44,712 nucleotides of DNA from Candidatus Babelota bacterium (GCA_029262595.1 JAJCZB010000028.1:1-44712); one strand, 5' to 3'; positions 16,384-23,710 are shown, numbered from the stretch's first letter. Made by a program: numbers and translations. Notes: generated by a model from the letters alone, not told the origin.

Positions 16384-18183
16384 ATGTCATCAAGGCAGTC
16401 TAAACTTCGCAATATAGCTATTATCGCTCACGTAGACCATGGTAAAACAACTATGGTAGACCAACTTTTGCAGCAATCCGGCACGATTAAAACAGAACAA
16501 GATCGTGTAATGGATTCTGATTCTATTGAAAAAGAGCGTGGTATTACGATTTTGGCGAAAAACACTGCTATCAAGTATGGCGATCATACAATCAACATTG
16601 TTGATACTCCTGGTCACGCCGATTTTGGTGGTGAAGTTGAGCGTACTCTTCAAATGGTGGAAGGGTTTATTTTGCTCGTTGATGCGGCAGAGGGGGTACT
16701 TCCGGGTACTCGATTTGTACTTGGTAAAGCATTAGAGCTTGGCCTTCGTCCAATCGTAGTAATTAACAAAATTGATAGAAAAGATTCTGCAATCGAAGCT
16801 ACTGAAGAACAAGTACATGATCTCTTTTTGGATCTTGCTACAGATGAATCGCAACTTGAATTCCCAACGCTGTATGGTTCATCAAAAATGGGCTTTATGA
16901 AGCGGAGCATGGATGAAGAGTCTGATTCATTCATTCCACTCTTGGATACAATTGTAGAATCAATCCCTGCGCCAAAATCTAAGAGCGAAGATTTGCAACT
17001 TTTGATTACGAATCTAGATCACTCAGAATTTTTAGGACCGATTGTTATTGGTCGTATTTTTGGCGGATCATTGAAAGTGGGCGATCAAGTAATTGTCTGC
17101 AAAGATGATCAAGTCAGCGCGCCGACGCGTATTACCAAAATGTATACGTTCTCTGGTGTTGATAAAGTAGAAACGCAGGAAGCGCATACGGGTGATATTG
17201 TTATCGTTGCTGGGTTTGAAAAACAACCAGAGCTTGGTGCAACGGTATGCGAAGTTGGCAAGCCAAATCCGCATGCATACGTGAAGGTAGACGAGCCAAC
17301 ATTAACGATGTATTTCTCTGTAAACAACTCGCCCTTTAATGGAAAAGAGGGGACGTTTTTAACCTCTCGCCATTTAAAAGAGCGTCTTGAGCGCGAACTG
17401 AAAAAGAACGTAGCGCTCAGAGTTGAGCCAACTGAATCGCCAGAAGTATTCAAAGTATCTGGCCGTGGCCAATTGCACTTAGGTATCTTGATTGAAAACA
17501 TGCGTCGCGAAGGCTATGAGCTACAAGTATCTGCGCCTGAAGTGATCTATAGAAAAATTGATGGTGTTAAGTGCGAGCCGATTGAATTAGCTACTATCGA
17601 CGTGCCGACTGCATATCAAGGCGCTGTCATGGAAAACTTGGGCAAACGAAAAGGTATCCTCAAAAACATGCAACCACTCGGCACAGATCGAGTGCGCTTG
17701 GAGTTTGAAGTGCCGTCTCGTGCATTGCTTGGGTTCCGCTCACAGTTTCTCACCGAAACGCGTGGGACAGGAGTGATCAACGTGAGCTTTGTTGGGTATC
17801 AGCCATATAAGGGTGATATTGCAACGCGTACCAAAGGGGCACTCGTATCCATGGAAAACGGTATGGTGACTTCATACGCATTAGATGCATTGCAAGCGCG
17901 TGGTATTTTGTTTGTTAAGCCAGGTGACCAAGTCTATCAAGGTATGATCATTGGTGAGCACAGCCGAGAGAATGATCTTGATGTGAATCCATGTAAAGCA
18001 AAAAAGCTAACCAACATGCGTGCATCGGGAACGGATGAAAGCGCTAAGCTTGCGCCACCGCGTCCAATTGAGCTTGAGTCTTGCATGGAGTGGATTCGCC
18101 CGGATGAATTGATTGAGGTTACGCCGAAGTCTATTCGTTTGCGTAAGCGGGTATTGAATTCGACAATGCGGAAGCGATCTTAA
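16384..18183 (+). CDS. typA: Translational GTPase TypA/BipA
   Basis: A 599-residue ribosome-binding GTPase of EF-G type; the length is normal. G1 is AHVDHGKTT, G2 lies in ERGITI, G3 is DTPGHADFGGEVER, and G4 is NKIDR. The C-terminal BipA-specific part contains TRGTGVINVSFVGYQPYKGD and LDALQARGILFVKPGDQVYQGMIIGEHSRENDL. It acts in ribosome assembly and stress adaptation. I chose the ATG at 16384 because GGGGGGA precedes it by six bases; an ATG at 16369 overlaps that site. It stands alone, divergent from purN, with repeat elements following. Confidence 0.97.
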   Translation: MSSRQSKLRNIAIIAHVDHGKTTMVDQLLQQSGTIKTEQDRVMDSDSIEKERGITILAKNTAIKYGDHTINIVDTPGHADFGGEVERTLQMVEGFILLVDAAEGVLPGTRFVLGKALELGLRPIVVINKIDRKDSAIEATEEQVHDLFLDLATDESQLEFPTLYGSSKMGFMKRSMDEESDSFIPLLDTIVESIPAPKSKSEDLQLLITNLDHSEFLGPIVIGRIFGGSLKVGDQVIVCKDDQVSAPTRITKMYTFSGVDKVETQEAHTGDIVIVAGFEKQPELGATVCEVGKPNPHAYVKVDEPTLTMYFSVNNSPFNGKEGTFLTSRHLKERLERELKKNVALRVEPTESPEVFKVSGRGQLHLGILIENMRREGYELQVSAPEVIYRKIDGVKCEPIELATIDVPTAYQGAVMENLGKRKGILKNMQPLGTDRVRLEFEVPSRALLGFRSQFLTETRGTGVINVSFVGYQPYKGDIATRTKGALVSMENGMVTSYALDALQARGILFVKPGDQVYQGMIIGEHSRENDLDVNPCKAKKLTNMRASGTDESAKLAPPRPIELESCMEWIRPDELIEVTPKSIRLRKRVLNSTMRKRS

Positions 18184-18213
18184 TTTTTTAACTTTCATTT
18201 TTGTTTTTTCTTT

Positions 18214-18260
18214 CCTTCGATACAATTTTTCGCTTCACTCAAAATCACTCAGGATGAGCG
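18214..18260 (-). repeat. Type 2 palindromic repeat, left arm around GIY-YIG gene 1
   Basis: Reverse-orientation copy: CCTTCGATACAATTTTTCGC through CACTCAGGATGAGCG. It ends 21 bases before the GIY-YIG start. The matching forward copy is at 18742-18792, and a partial copy (TATCCTTCGATACAATTTGC) lies directly after the gene at 18576-18595. Confidence 0.85.
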
Positions 18261-18281
18261 GGGAAGAGGGGTGCCTTATCT

Positions 18282-18572
18282 ATGAATACTTTTTATGTAT
18301 ATATTTTAAGGTGTAATGATGGGAGTTATTATGTTGGTCATACGGATAACGTCGAAGCTCGCTTTTTAGCCCACCAGCAAAAAACTCTACCGTGTTATAC
18401 AAATTCTCGTCTTCCGGTTTCGCTTGTATTTGTGCAAGACTTTGGTTCTCGAACTGAGGCTTTTTCTGCTGAGCGTCAGATTAAGAAATGGACTCGCAAG
18501 AAAAAAGAAGCCTTGATTGAAAAAAACTGGAAAAAGGTTTCACTGTATTCCAAGAAAAGCTTTTCTAAATAA
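18282..18572 (+). CDS. GIY-YIG nuclease domain protein (URI/YhbQ-like) 1
   Basis: A 96-residue single-domain nuclease. It starts FYVYILRCNDGSYYVGHTDN, containing the two tyrosine-containing strands of the GIY-YIG fold, then VEARFLAHQ with the catalytic Arg and His, and AFSAERQIKKW with the metal-binding Glu. A basic tail follows (WTRKKKEAL). Such stand-alone domains cut or nick DNA; biological roles of this subfamily are poorly known. It is about half identical to the protein at 23185-23463, with the same ending. It is enclosed by inverted type 2 repeats, which suggests that nuclease and repeats belong together. Confidence 0.88.
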   Translation: MNTFYVYILRCNDGSYYVGHTDNVEARFLAHQQKTLPCYTNSRLPVSLVFVQDFGSRTEAFSAERQIKKWTRKKKEALIEKNWKKVSLYSKKSFSK

Positions 18573-18741
18573 ATGTATCCTTCGATACAATTTGCTTATT
18601 TCATTCGCAAACCACTTCCAGTCTATGCCAAGGCTTCGACGGGCACTGCAGATAGGCGGTTATGAAAAATTTCTTTAAGCAAAGATCGCATTTTAATTGA
18701 GTGTAAGTGCTTTCGATTTTCAACGCTAAGTTTTTGTTTTC

Positions 18742-18792
18742 CGCTCATCCTGAGTGATTTTGAGCGAAGCGAGAAATTGTATCGAAGGATAC
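18742..18792 (+). repeat. Type 2 palindromic repeat, right arm around GIY-YIG gene 1
   Basis: Forward copy: CGCTCATCCTGAGTGATTTT through TTGTATCGAAGGATAC, the near-exact reverse complement of the copy at 18214-18260. Between gene and this arm (18596-18741) I see only a type 4 GCCAAGGCT unit near 18615-18652. Confidence 0.85.
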
Positions 18793-18801
18793 ATTTATTC
18801 A

Positions 18802-18849
18802 CCCCAGCCTGCCCGGCGTAGCTTTACGCGAAGCCTGGGAATAGGGGCG
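18802..18849. repeat. Type 3 palindromic repeat
   Basis: A unit CCCCAGCCTGCCCGGCGTAG through GCGAAGCCTGGG and AGGGGCG with nested inverted parts (CGTA-GCTT-TACG). An inverted copy with few differences lies at 29846-29893. Confidence 0.7.
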
Positions 18850-18927
18850 ACGTAGATAACCAAAAACAAATTAATATGTTGAAGAAAAGTAAAAATGAAA
18901 TTTAAAAGTTCCAAATTCCCCCCCCCA

Positions 18928-18970
18928 GTCATCCTGAGTGCCGAGCATGTGCGAGGTGTATCGAAGGATT
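18928..18970 (+). repeat. Type 2 palindromic repeat, single copy with variant centre
   Basis: Ends are conserved (TCATCCTGAGTG and TGTATCGAAGGAT) but the centre reads CCGAGCATGTGCGAGG instead of the TTTTGAGCGAAGCG form. It lies right before the promoter of the 19.05-kb gene. Confidence 0.75.
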
Positions 18971-18971
18971 A

Positions 18972-18999
18972 TTGCTTTAAACAAAAAGCTTGCTATACT
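18972..18999 (+). promoter_or_regulatory. Promoter of the secreted-protein gene at 19054
   Basis: TTGCTT, a 16-base spacer and TATACT, with an extended -10 TG at 18991-18992. It starts directly after a type 2 repeat. Confidence 0.55.
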
Positions 19000-19053
19000 T
19001 TCAGCCAGTGAAAACATCAATACTAACACCTTTATATATATCAAAGGGGTTTC

Positions 19054-19377
19054 ATGAAAAGATTAGGATTAGGACTTGCAATAGTAGCATTGTGTGCAGT
19101 ATCGGGAGCGCAAGCAAAAACGGCAGTTCCACTTCCAGGAATGGAATATGTAGATAAAGCAGCAGATTTTGTATCTGGTTGGTTGCCTGCTCCAACGCTC
19201 GAAAGATTCTGTACTAAAAAAGACGCTTCCGGAAGAGATGAAGATCCGCACCTAAAAGCAGGGCGTGTATCTCGCTACGGCAGCCGTAACGCAACTCTCG
19301 CCTTCTATGCACTCCTTACTTACAACGCTGTGCAATGGGCTCGCAACCGCGCTGCTAAAAAAAAGCATCACGCATAA
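19054..19377 (+). CDS. Small secreted protein with C-terminal membrane segment
   Basis: A 107-residue protein with a signal peptide (MKRLGLGLAIVALCAVSGAQA), a short soluble part containing one Cys, a hydrophobic segment near residues 79-93 (ATLAFYALLTYNAVQW) and a basic tail (KKKHH). I do not recognise the family. Its C-terminal segment resembles that of the next gene (RNATLAFYALLTY beside RGVTLAAYAMLIR), so the two are probably distant paralogues. AAGGGG precedes the ATG, and a strong promoter and terminator bound the gene. The layout (signal, variable part, membrane helix, charged tail) recurs in the 26-34 kb island. Confidence 0.75.
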   Translation: MKRLGLGLAIVALCAVSGAQAKTAVPLPGMEYVDKAADFVSGWLPAPTLERFCTKKDASGRDEDPHLKAGRVSRYGSRNATLAFYALLTYNAVQWARNRAAKKKHHA

Positions 19378-19403
19378 TCTCTGAGTTCTTTTGAAATAAA
19401 AAA

Positions 19404-19436
19404 AATAACTGCGTTGCGATCTGCGGCGCAGTTATT
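19404..19436. terminator. Rho-independent terminator
   Basis: A 10-bp perfect stem (AATAACTGCG with CGCAGTTATT), preceded by an A-run and followed by TTTTA, so it may work in both directions. Confidence 0.8.
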
Positions 19437-19470
19437 TTTAATCAAGCTAAAAAAACAGCACTACAATTTT

Positions 19471-19485
19471 TTTGTACTGTACAAA
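19471..19485. promoter_or_regulatory. Perfect palindrome TTTGTAC-T-GTACAAA, candidate operator
   Basis: A 15-base perfect inverted repeat with a one-base centre, too tight for a hairpin but suited to a dimeric regulator. It lies 94 bases upstream of the secreted Ala-rich protein gene, in the promoter region. Confidence 0.4.
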
Positions 19486-19578
19486 GTTAAAAAAGCAAGT
19501 ACACTACTGCACTAAATCGTAGTGGAAAAATAGATTTTTTAGAAAATGTTCAACCAAACAAAACACAAAGGTGATTTT

Positions 19579-20301
19579 ATGAACAAGAAATTATTAGCAT
19601 TGCTTTTAGTTGGAGCAATGGCAGGGAATGTTTACGCTGCTGATGTAGATAGTGGTACAGCAGCAGGAGTAGTAGGTGGTGGCGATGCACGAGCAGCAGC
19701 AGCCGCAGCAGGCGCAGCAGCTATGGCCGCGCAACGAGCTGGCGGAGCAGCTCCATTACTCGCACCAGCTCCAGCACATGATGGCCGTGGTGAAGCTGTT
19801 TTTAATGCTGGTGATAGAGCGAATCTTATAGCAATTCTTGATGCTTTGAATTCTGCTGATAGTGGTGTTCATGCTAAGCTAGGTGCATTGCAAGGCGCAG
19901 TAGCAGCTTTAAGCACATCCGCAGCAGCTCCAGCAGCAGTAGCACCAGTTCCAGGTGCAGCAGCAGCTCCAGTAGCTCCAGCAGCAGGTGCAACTCTTAC
20001 AGGAAAAGACGGATGGAAAGGGCCATTATCTTGGGCGCGTAGCATGGTGTTTGCTCGAACTAGCGAAAATCCATCAAACGTATTTGCAGCTCGTGCAGCA
20101 GGCGTAAAACCGGCTAACTGGGCACAAAAAGCAGAAATCAATGATGCAGATGCAACTGATCGTGGCATCTGGAAAGCTCGTGTAACTCGCGGGGTAACAT
20201 TGGCTGCATATGCAATGTTAATTAGATCTGCTGCAGGTACTTTAGGCGACTTCTTTTCTGACGATGAGGAAGACGAAGAAGGCGAAGAAGATAACGCGTA
20301 A
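19579..20301 (+). CDS. Secreted Ala-rich protein with C-terminal membrane segment and acidic tail
   Basis: A 240-residue protein. The start at 19579 has AAAGGTG seven bases upstream and gives a clear signal peptide (MNKKLLALLLVGAMAGNVYA); an earlier ATG would bury it. Residues 21-140 are rich in Ala, Gly and Pro, residues about 140-205 are more ordinary, then a hydrophobic helix (GVTLAAYAMLIRSAAGTL) and the tail DDEEDEEGEEDN. No family recognised. It is similar in the C-terminal part to the preceding gene. The signal and helix suggest a protein anchored in the inner membrane with most of it in the periplasm, or exported by another route. Confidence 0.75.
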   Translation: MNKKLLALLLVGAMAGNVYAADVDSGTAAGVVGGGDARAAAAAAGAAAMAAQRAGGAAPLLAPAPAHDGRGEAVFNAGDRANLIAILDALNSADSGVHAKLGALQGAVAALSTSAAAPAAVAPVPGAAAAPVAPAAGATLTGKDGWKGPLSWARSMVFARTSENPSNVFAARAAGVKPANWAQKAEINDADATDRGIWKARVTRGVTLAAYAMLIRSAAGTLGDFFSDDEEDEEGEEDNA

Positions 20302-20325
20302 TCTTCTTTTTAGTTGAAATTGGGA

Positions 20326-20356
20326 AGGCATCGGAGAAATCCGGTGCCTTTTTTTT
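20326..20356 (+). terminator. Rho-independent terminator
   Basis: Stem AGGCATCGGA with TCCGGTGCCT (one G-U pair), GAAA loop, then eight T. It follows the Ala-rich secreted protein gene by 24 bases. Confidence 0.85.
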
Positions 20357-20357
20357 A

Positions 20358-20550
20358 ATCCTTCGATACAATTTTTCGCTTTGCTCAAAACCACTCAGGA
20401 TGAGCGAGGAATAAATAACGAATATTATGAACGGCGAGTGAATAACAAGTTTTATTGAAATACAACTCTTTGAGTTTTGAATTTTAATTTATTTCGCTCA
20501 TCCTGAGTGTTCTACGTAGCTTTAGGCAAGTAGAATGTATCGAAGGATCC
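20358..20550. repeat. Type 2 palindromic repeat, 'empty' inverted pair
   Basis: A reverse copy at 20358-20408 (TCCTTCGATACAATTTTTCG onward) and a forward copy at 20495-20550 (CGCTCATCCTGAGTG onward, ending ATCGAAGGAT) enclose about 86 bases without a gene. The forward arm has a different centre that forms its own stem, TTCTAC with GTAGAA. Confidence 0.85.
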
Positions 20551-21186
20551 CTAAGCCTTATTCCGTAATTCTTTAATTGCCGCCACAGGATCATCACTTT
20601 CAAAAATCGCAGATGCAATCGCAAGATCTTGCGCGCCCGCAGCAGCGATGCTCGCAATATTCTCCAGATTAATTCCCCCATCCATGCCAATTATCACATC
20701 GGGCTTGTACTCTCTAATCGCTGTTACTTTCTCTAGCGCATCCGGCAAAAAGCGCTGACCAGAAAACCCAGGCTCCACAGACATCACCAAAACGTGATTG
20801 ATAGTATCAAGAAATGGAAAGATTTTTTCTGCGCTCGTTTTTGGACTGATCGTGATACTGGCAATCCATTTTTTTTCTGTTATACATTCTGCCACTTTTT
20901 CAACTTCATCGGTTGATTCAAAATGAAATGAGAGCATGCTGCCCTCTGGCAGCTGGAGATCTTGGCACCATTGCATTGGATTATCCACCATTAAATGTAC
21001 CCAAAGTTGCTTTTGGGTTGCGCGGGCAATTGCGTGCACCATGTCTGCGCCGAAGGTCAGGTTGGGCACGAAGTGATTATCCATGACGTCTAAATGAAAG
21101 CCGTCGCAGTATGGCTCGAGGAGGGTGATTGATTTTTCTATACACAGCAGGTTGCTGCTTATTAATGAAGGGAAAAGTTTGATCAT
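20551..21186 (-). CDS. rpe: Ribulose-phosphate 3-epimerase
   Basis: A 211-residue TIM-barrel enzyme of normal length, interconverting ribulose-5-P and xylulose-5-P in the pentose phosphate pathway. Visible motifs are LFPSLISSN at the start, FHLDVMDNHFVPNLTFG (metal-binding His and Asp; usual DG is DN), VMSVEPGFSGQRF, and GMDGGIN with the second metal-binding Asp. The start at 21186 has AAGGAG seven bases upstream; the longer frame adds 29 residues not found in the family. The gene ends next to a type 2 repeat. No other pentose phosphate gene is near. Confidence 0.95.
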   Translation of the reverse strand: MIKLFPSLISSNLLCIEKSITLLEPYCDGFHLDVMDNHFVPNLTFGADMVHAIARATQKQLWVHLMVDNPMQWCQDLQLPEGSMLSFHFESTDEVEKVAECITEKKWIASITISPKTSAEKIFPFLDTINHVLVMSVEPGFSGQRFLPDALEKVTAIREYKPDVIIGMDGGINLENIASIAAAGAQDLAIASAIFESDDPVAAIKELRNKA

Positions 21187-21313
21187 TATTTTCTCCTTTT
21201 TTGATTTCATTCTAGCATATTGAGAGTAAGGTGTAATTTCAAAATAAGGGCTTGCAATACCTATAATTACCATGTAATATCGGAATATGAGTCCGAAATA
21301 TCATGGAGATCAA

Positions 21314-22459
21314 ATGGAAAGACCTTTATACCTTGCTCAAATAGCTACTCATCTGCGCGTGCAGCCGATATGTGCAATTTTAGGAGCGCGCCAAGTGGGT
21401 AAGACTACCTTAGCCCGTCAATTTGCTACTACCTATGAAGGGGTTGTGGAGTTTTTTGATTTAGAAAATCCTATCCATTTGGCAAGTCTTGAAAATCCGA
21501 TGCTCACGCTCAGTAAGTTTCCGGATCGGCTTGTAGTAATAGATGAGATTCAGCTACGGCCAGACCTATTTCCTATATTACGAGTGTTGGTTGATGATCC
21601 GGATAAAAAATATCGATTTTTAATTTTAGGGAGTGCATCTCGAGATTTACTCCAACAATCATCAGAAACGTTGGCTGGTAGAATTGGATATATTGAACTA
21701 CCTCCGTTTACTCTTTTTGAAGTTCATAATGCCGATAGGCTTCTTATTCGAGGGGGATTTCCGCGTTCATATCTTGCTCAGTCAGATGAAGACAGCTTTT
21801 TATGGAGAGAGGGATATATTAGTACCTTTTTAGAAAGGGATCTTCCGAGTTTTGGTTTTAATGTGCCGCCAAAAACAATGCGCCGTTTTTGGATGATGCT
21901 CTCTCATTACCATGGACAGCTTTTTAATGCATCTGAAATAGCTACCTCATTAATGGTATCGGATAAAACTGCTAAAAAATATTTAGATATATTGGCTGGC
22001 ACCTTTATGATACGCACGCTGCAGCCATGGTTTGAAAACATAAAAAAAAGACAAATAAGAACGCCAAAAATTTACTTTAGAGATAGTGGTATTTTTAACG
22101 CATTGACATCGATACGTTCAATAACTCAATTGGCAAAGAGCCCTAAGGTTGGATCATTATGGGAAGGCTTTGCTCTAGAAGAAACCATTAATTGTCTGCA
22201 AATTAACGCTGAAGATTGCTATTTCTGGTCTACTCACAATGAGGCAGAATTAGACTTGCTTATATTTAAAAGCGGCAAGCGGATTGGCTTTGAATTCAAA
22301 TATACTGATCGTCCTAAAATAACAAAATCAATGCATATTGCAGGTGAGGATTTAAAGCTTGATCATGTATACGTGATTTTTCCAGGTGATCGGCAATTTT
22401 CGTTGAGCGAAAGTATCACTGCATGTGGCTTGAGCGCGTTGCACACCATCACGATCTAG
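21314..22459 (+). CDS. AAA+ ATPase with C-terminal DUF4143 domain
   Basis: A 381-residue protein. Walker A is LGARQVGKTTLA near residue 27 and Walker B is LVVIDEIQLRPDLF; next come ILGSASRDLLQQSSETLAGR (sensor region) and the typical DUF4143 C-terminal half with YFRDSGIFNAL, GSLWEGFALEE and a nuclease-like core ELDLLIFKSGKRIGFEFKY. This family is common in bacteria and archaea; its role is unclear, though the C-terminal part resembles a PD-(D/E)XK fold (E-x9-G-x-E-x-K pattern is visible here). I prefer the ATG at 21314, which has GGAG six bases upstream, over the one at 21287. It is a single gene divergent from rpe. Confidence 0.9.
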   Translation: MERPLYLAQIATHLRVQPICAILGARQVGKTTLARQFATTYEGVVEFFDLENPIHLASLENPMLTLSKFPDRLVVIDEIQLRPDLFPILRVLVDDPDKKYRFLILGSASRDLLQQSSETLAGRIGYIELPPFTLFEVHNADRLLIRGGFPRSYLAQSDEDSFLWREGYISTFLERDLPSFGFNVPPKTMRRFWMMLSHYHGQLFNASEIATSLMVSDKTAKKYLDILAGTFMIRTLQPWFENIKKRQIRTPKIYFRDSGIFNALTSIRSITQLAKSPKVGSLWEGFALEETINCLQINAEDCYFWSTHNEAELDLLIFKSGKRIGFEFKYTDRPKITKSMHIAGEDLKLDHVYVIFPGDRQFSLSESITACGLSALHTITI

Positions 22460-22588
22460 CGCAACCGTGGGTACTTAAAGAGATGGCCAAATGCCATCAA
22501 TTTCGTTACACTAAAACAGTTCAAAGCAGTTTCGCAAATCATACATTTTTCAAAGACATACGCGTTATCACCCAGAGGAGTATCAATC

Positions 22589-23041
22589 ATGATAACCAAA
22601 GTAGGCATGATCATTTTGCTTGAGCATGATGTTGATGCAGCATGTGAGTTTTATAAGAAATTAGGCCTGAAAGAAATTTTTCATATCAAAGAATCATGGG
22701 CCGAATTTGCCATCGGCGACGTTAAAATCGGCCTCTGCCCTACAAGCCAAGAGCCGCACGATCGCATTACCGGACTCGTGCTCGAGGTGGATGATGTGAA
22801 AGCATTTTATGAAAAATATAAAGATGAAATTAAGTTCAAATCAGAGCCAATCGAAAAAGTGCACGGCTTGATGACCAGTATCCAAGATCCGGGTGGCAAC
22901 TTTATTGATCTCTATCAGCCAACCCCTGAGAAGGTCCAAAAATTGGTTAAGCAGGTCGTTGATAAAGATCAAGCCGAGAACGAAAAAAAAGCGTGCGATA
23001 AAGGCGATACGTGCTGCAAGAAGGATAAAGCAGACGCATAA
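22589..23041 (+). CDS. VOC (glyoxalase/bleomycin-resistance) superfamily protein with Cys-rich tail
   Basis: A 150-residue protein. Residues 1-118 form one VOC domain: DVDAACEFYKKLGLKE, GLVLEVDDVKAFYEKY and the closing SIQDPGGNFIDLYQP, where the Glu/His metal positions are only partly kept. Residues 119-150 are an unusual Lys-rich extension ending with three Cys (CDKGDTCCKKD). Substrate unknown. AGAGGAG lies nine bases before the ATG. The tail could bind a metal or form disulphides; it might also be a low-complexity addition. A type 1 repeat and the second GIY-YIG gene follow. Confidence 0.8.
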   Translation: MITKVGMIILLEHDVDAACEFYKKLGLKEIFHIKESWAEFAIGDVKIGLCPTSQEPHDRITGLVLEVDDVKAFYEKYKDEIKFKSEPIEKVHGLMTSIQDPGGNFIDLYQPTPEKVQKLVKQVVDKDQAENEKKACDKGDTCCKKDKADA

Positions 23042-23134
23042 CAATATTTTGAATTTATTTTAATTTTCTACGTTTGCTTGTCGTGGCAACAGAGAAACGA
23101 ATTTAGAAATGAATTTTGCTCAGGATTTTTTATA

Positions 23135-23171
23135 CCGTTCGTCCTGAGCTTGTCGAAGGATACGAGCGGTC
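23135..23171 (+). repeat. Type 1 palindromic repeat, left arm around GIY-YIG gene 2
   Basis: Forward copy CCGTTCGTCCTGAGCTTG through GAAGGATACG and GCGGTC, ending 13 bases before the GIY-YIG start. It carries the variant T (CGTCC) and A (GGAT) also present, in complement, in the right arm at 23471-23498. Confidence 0.88.
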
Positions 23172-23184
23172 AATGGTGCTAAAT

Positions 23185-23463
23185 ATGAGACCATATCATG
23201 TGTATATATTGAGGTGTTCCGATGATAGTTATTATACGGGGCATACAGATTGCATAGAAAGAAGGATTTCTGAGCATAAGCAAGGATTAATTGCAGGATA
23301 TACTGCGTCGCGACTACCGGTTAAAGTTGTGTACGTTGAAGTGCTTGGCTCCCGATATGAGGCATTGGCTGCAGAAAGACGTATTAAGGGATGGACAAGA
23401 AAGAAAAAAGAGGCTTTAATACAGCAGGATTGGCAGAGATTGGTAAGCCTTTCTAATAAATAA
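23185..23463 (+). CDS. GIY-YIG nuclease domain protein (URI/YhbQ-like) 2
   Basis: A 92-residue single-domain nuclease, MRPYHVYILRCSDDSYYTGH with the two tyrosine motifs, then IERRISEHK (Arg, His), ALAAERRIKGW (Glu) and the basic WTRKKKEALIQ end. It is closely related to the protein at 18282. The open frame extends back through the left repeat, which would read VRPELVEG; I recall such peptides at the ends of many annotated bacterial proteins where this repeat was translated by mistake. I therefore start at 23185; 23173 is possible. No strong ribosome-binding site is visible. The gene is enclosed by inverted type 1 repeats. Confidence 0.88.
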   Translation: MRPYHVYILRCSDDSYYTGHTDCIERRISEHKQGLIAGYTASRLPVKVVYVEVLGSRYEALAAERRIKGWTRKKKEALIQQDWQRLVSLSNK

Positions 23464-23470
23464 GGTGTTC

Positions 23471-23498
23471 GTATCCTTCGACAAGCTCAGGACGAACG
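23471..23498 (-). repeat. Type 1 palindromic repeat, right arm around GIY-YIG gene 2
   Basis: Reverse-orientation copy GTATCCTTCGACAAGCTCAG through GACGAACG, seven bases after the GIY-YIG stop. It passes directly into an 84-base tandem array that reuses its end. Confidence 0.88.
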
Positions 23499-23710
23499 AT
23501 GGGTCCCAACGAAGTTGGGTAAAGTTGAGAGAGAGCTGAGCGCAGCGTTTACTCCTGAGGAATCGAAGGGTCAGGACGAACGATGGGTCCCAACGAAGTT
23601 GGGTAAAGTTGAGAGAGAGATGAGTGCAGCGTTTACTCCTGAGGAATCGAAGGGTCAGGACGAACGATGCTTGATAACGAAGTCAGGTAAAGCAGAGAGA
23701 GCTGAGCGGG
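23491..23710. repeat. 84-bp tandem repeat, about 2.6 copies
   Basis: GACGAACGATG starts at 23491, 23575 and 23659, an exact period of 84. Copies 1 and 2 are nearly identical; copy 3 diverges after about 11 bases and partly resumes. Each unit ends with TCGAAGGGTCAG joined to GACGAACG, i.e. pieces of the type 1 repeat. A 71-codon open frame crosses it only because 84 is divisible by three. The rest of the gap to groES holds a single type 2 repeat (23771-23815), the groES promoter and a type 1 repeat. Confidence 0.85.

Noticed and set aside
18573-19053. Insertion sequence around GIY-YIG gene 1
   Set aside because: No transposase and no target-site duplication could be seen; only the short palindromic repeats are present.
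23116-23184. Longer GIY-YIG protein starting at 23116
   Set aside because: The extra N-terminus is translated repeat (VRPELVEG), not part of the nuclease domain.
23491-23710. CRISPR array
   Set aside because: The units are 84 bases and repeated in full, without unique spacers; no cas genes are nearby.
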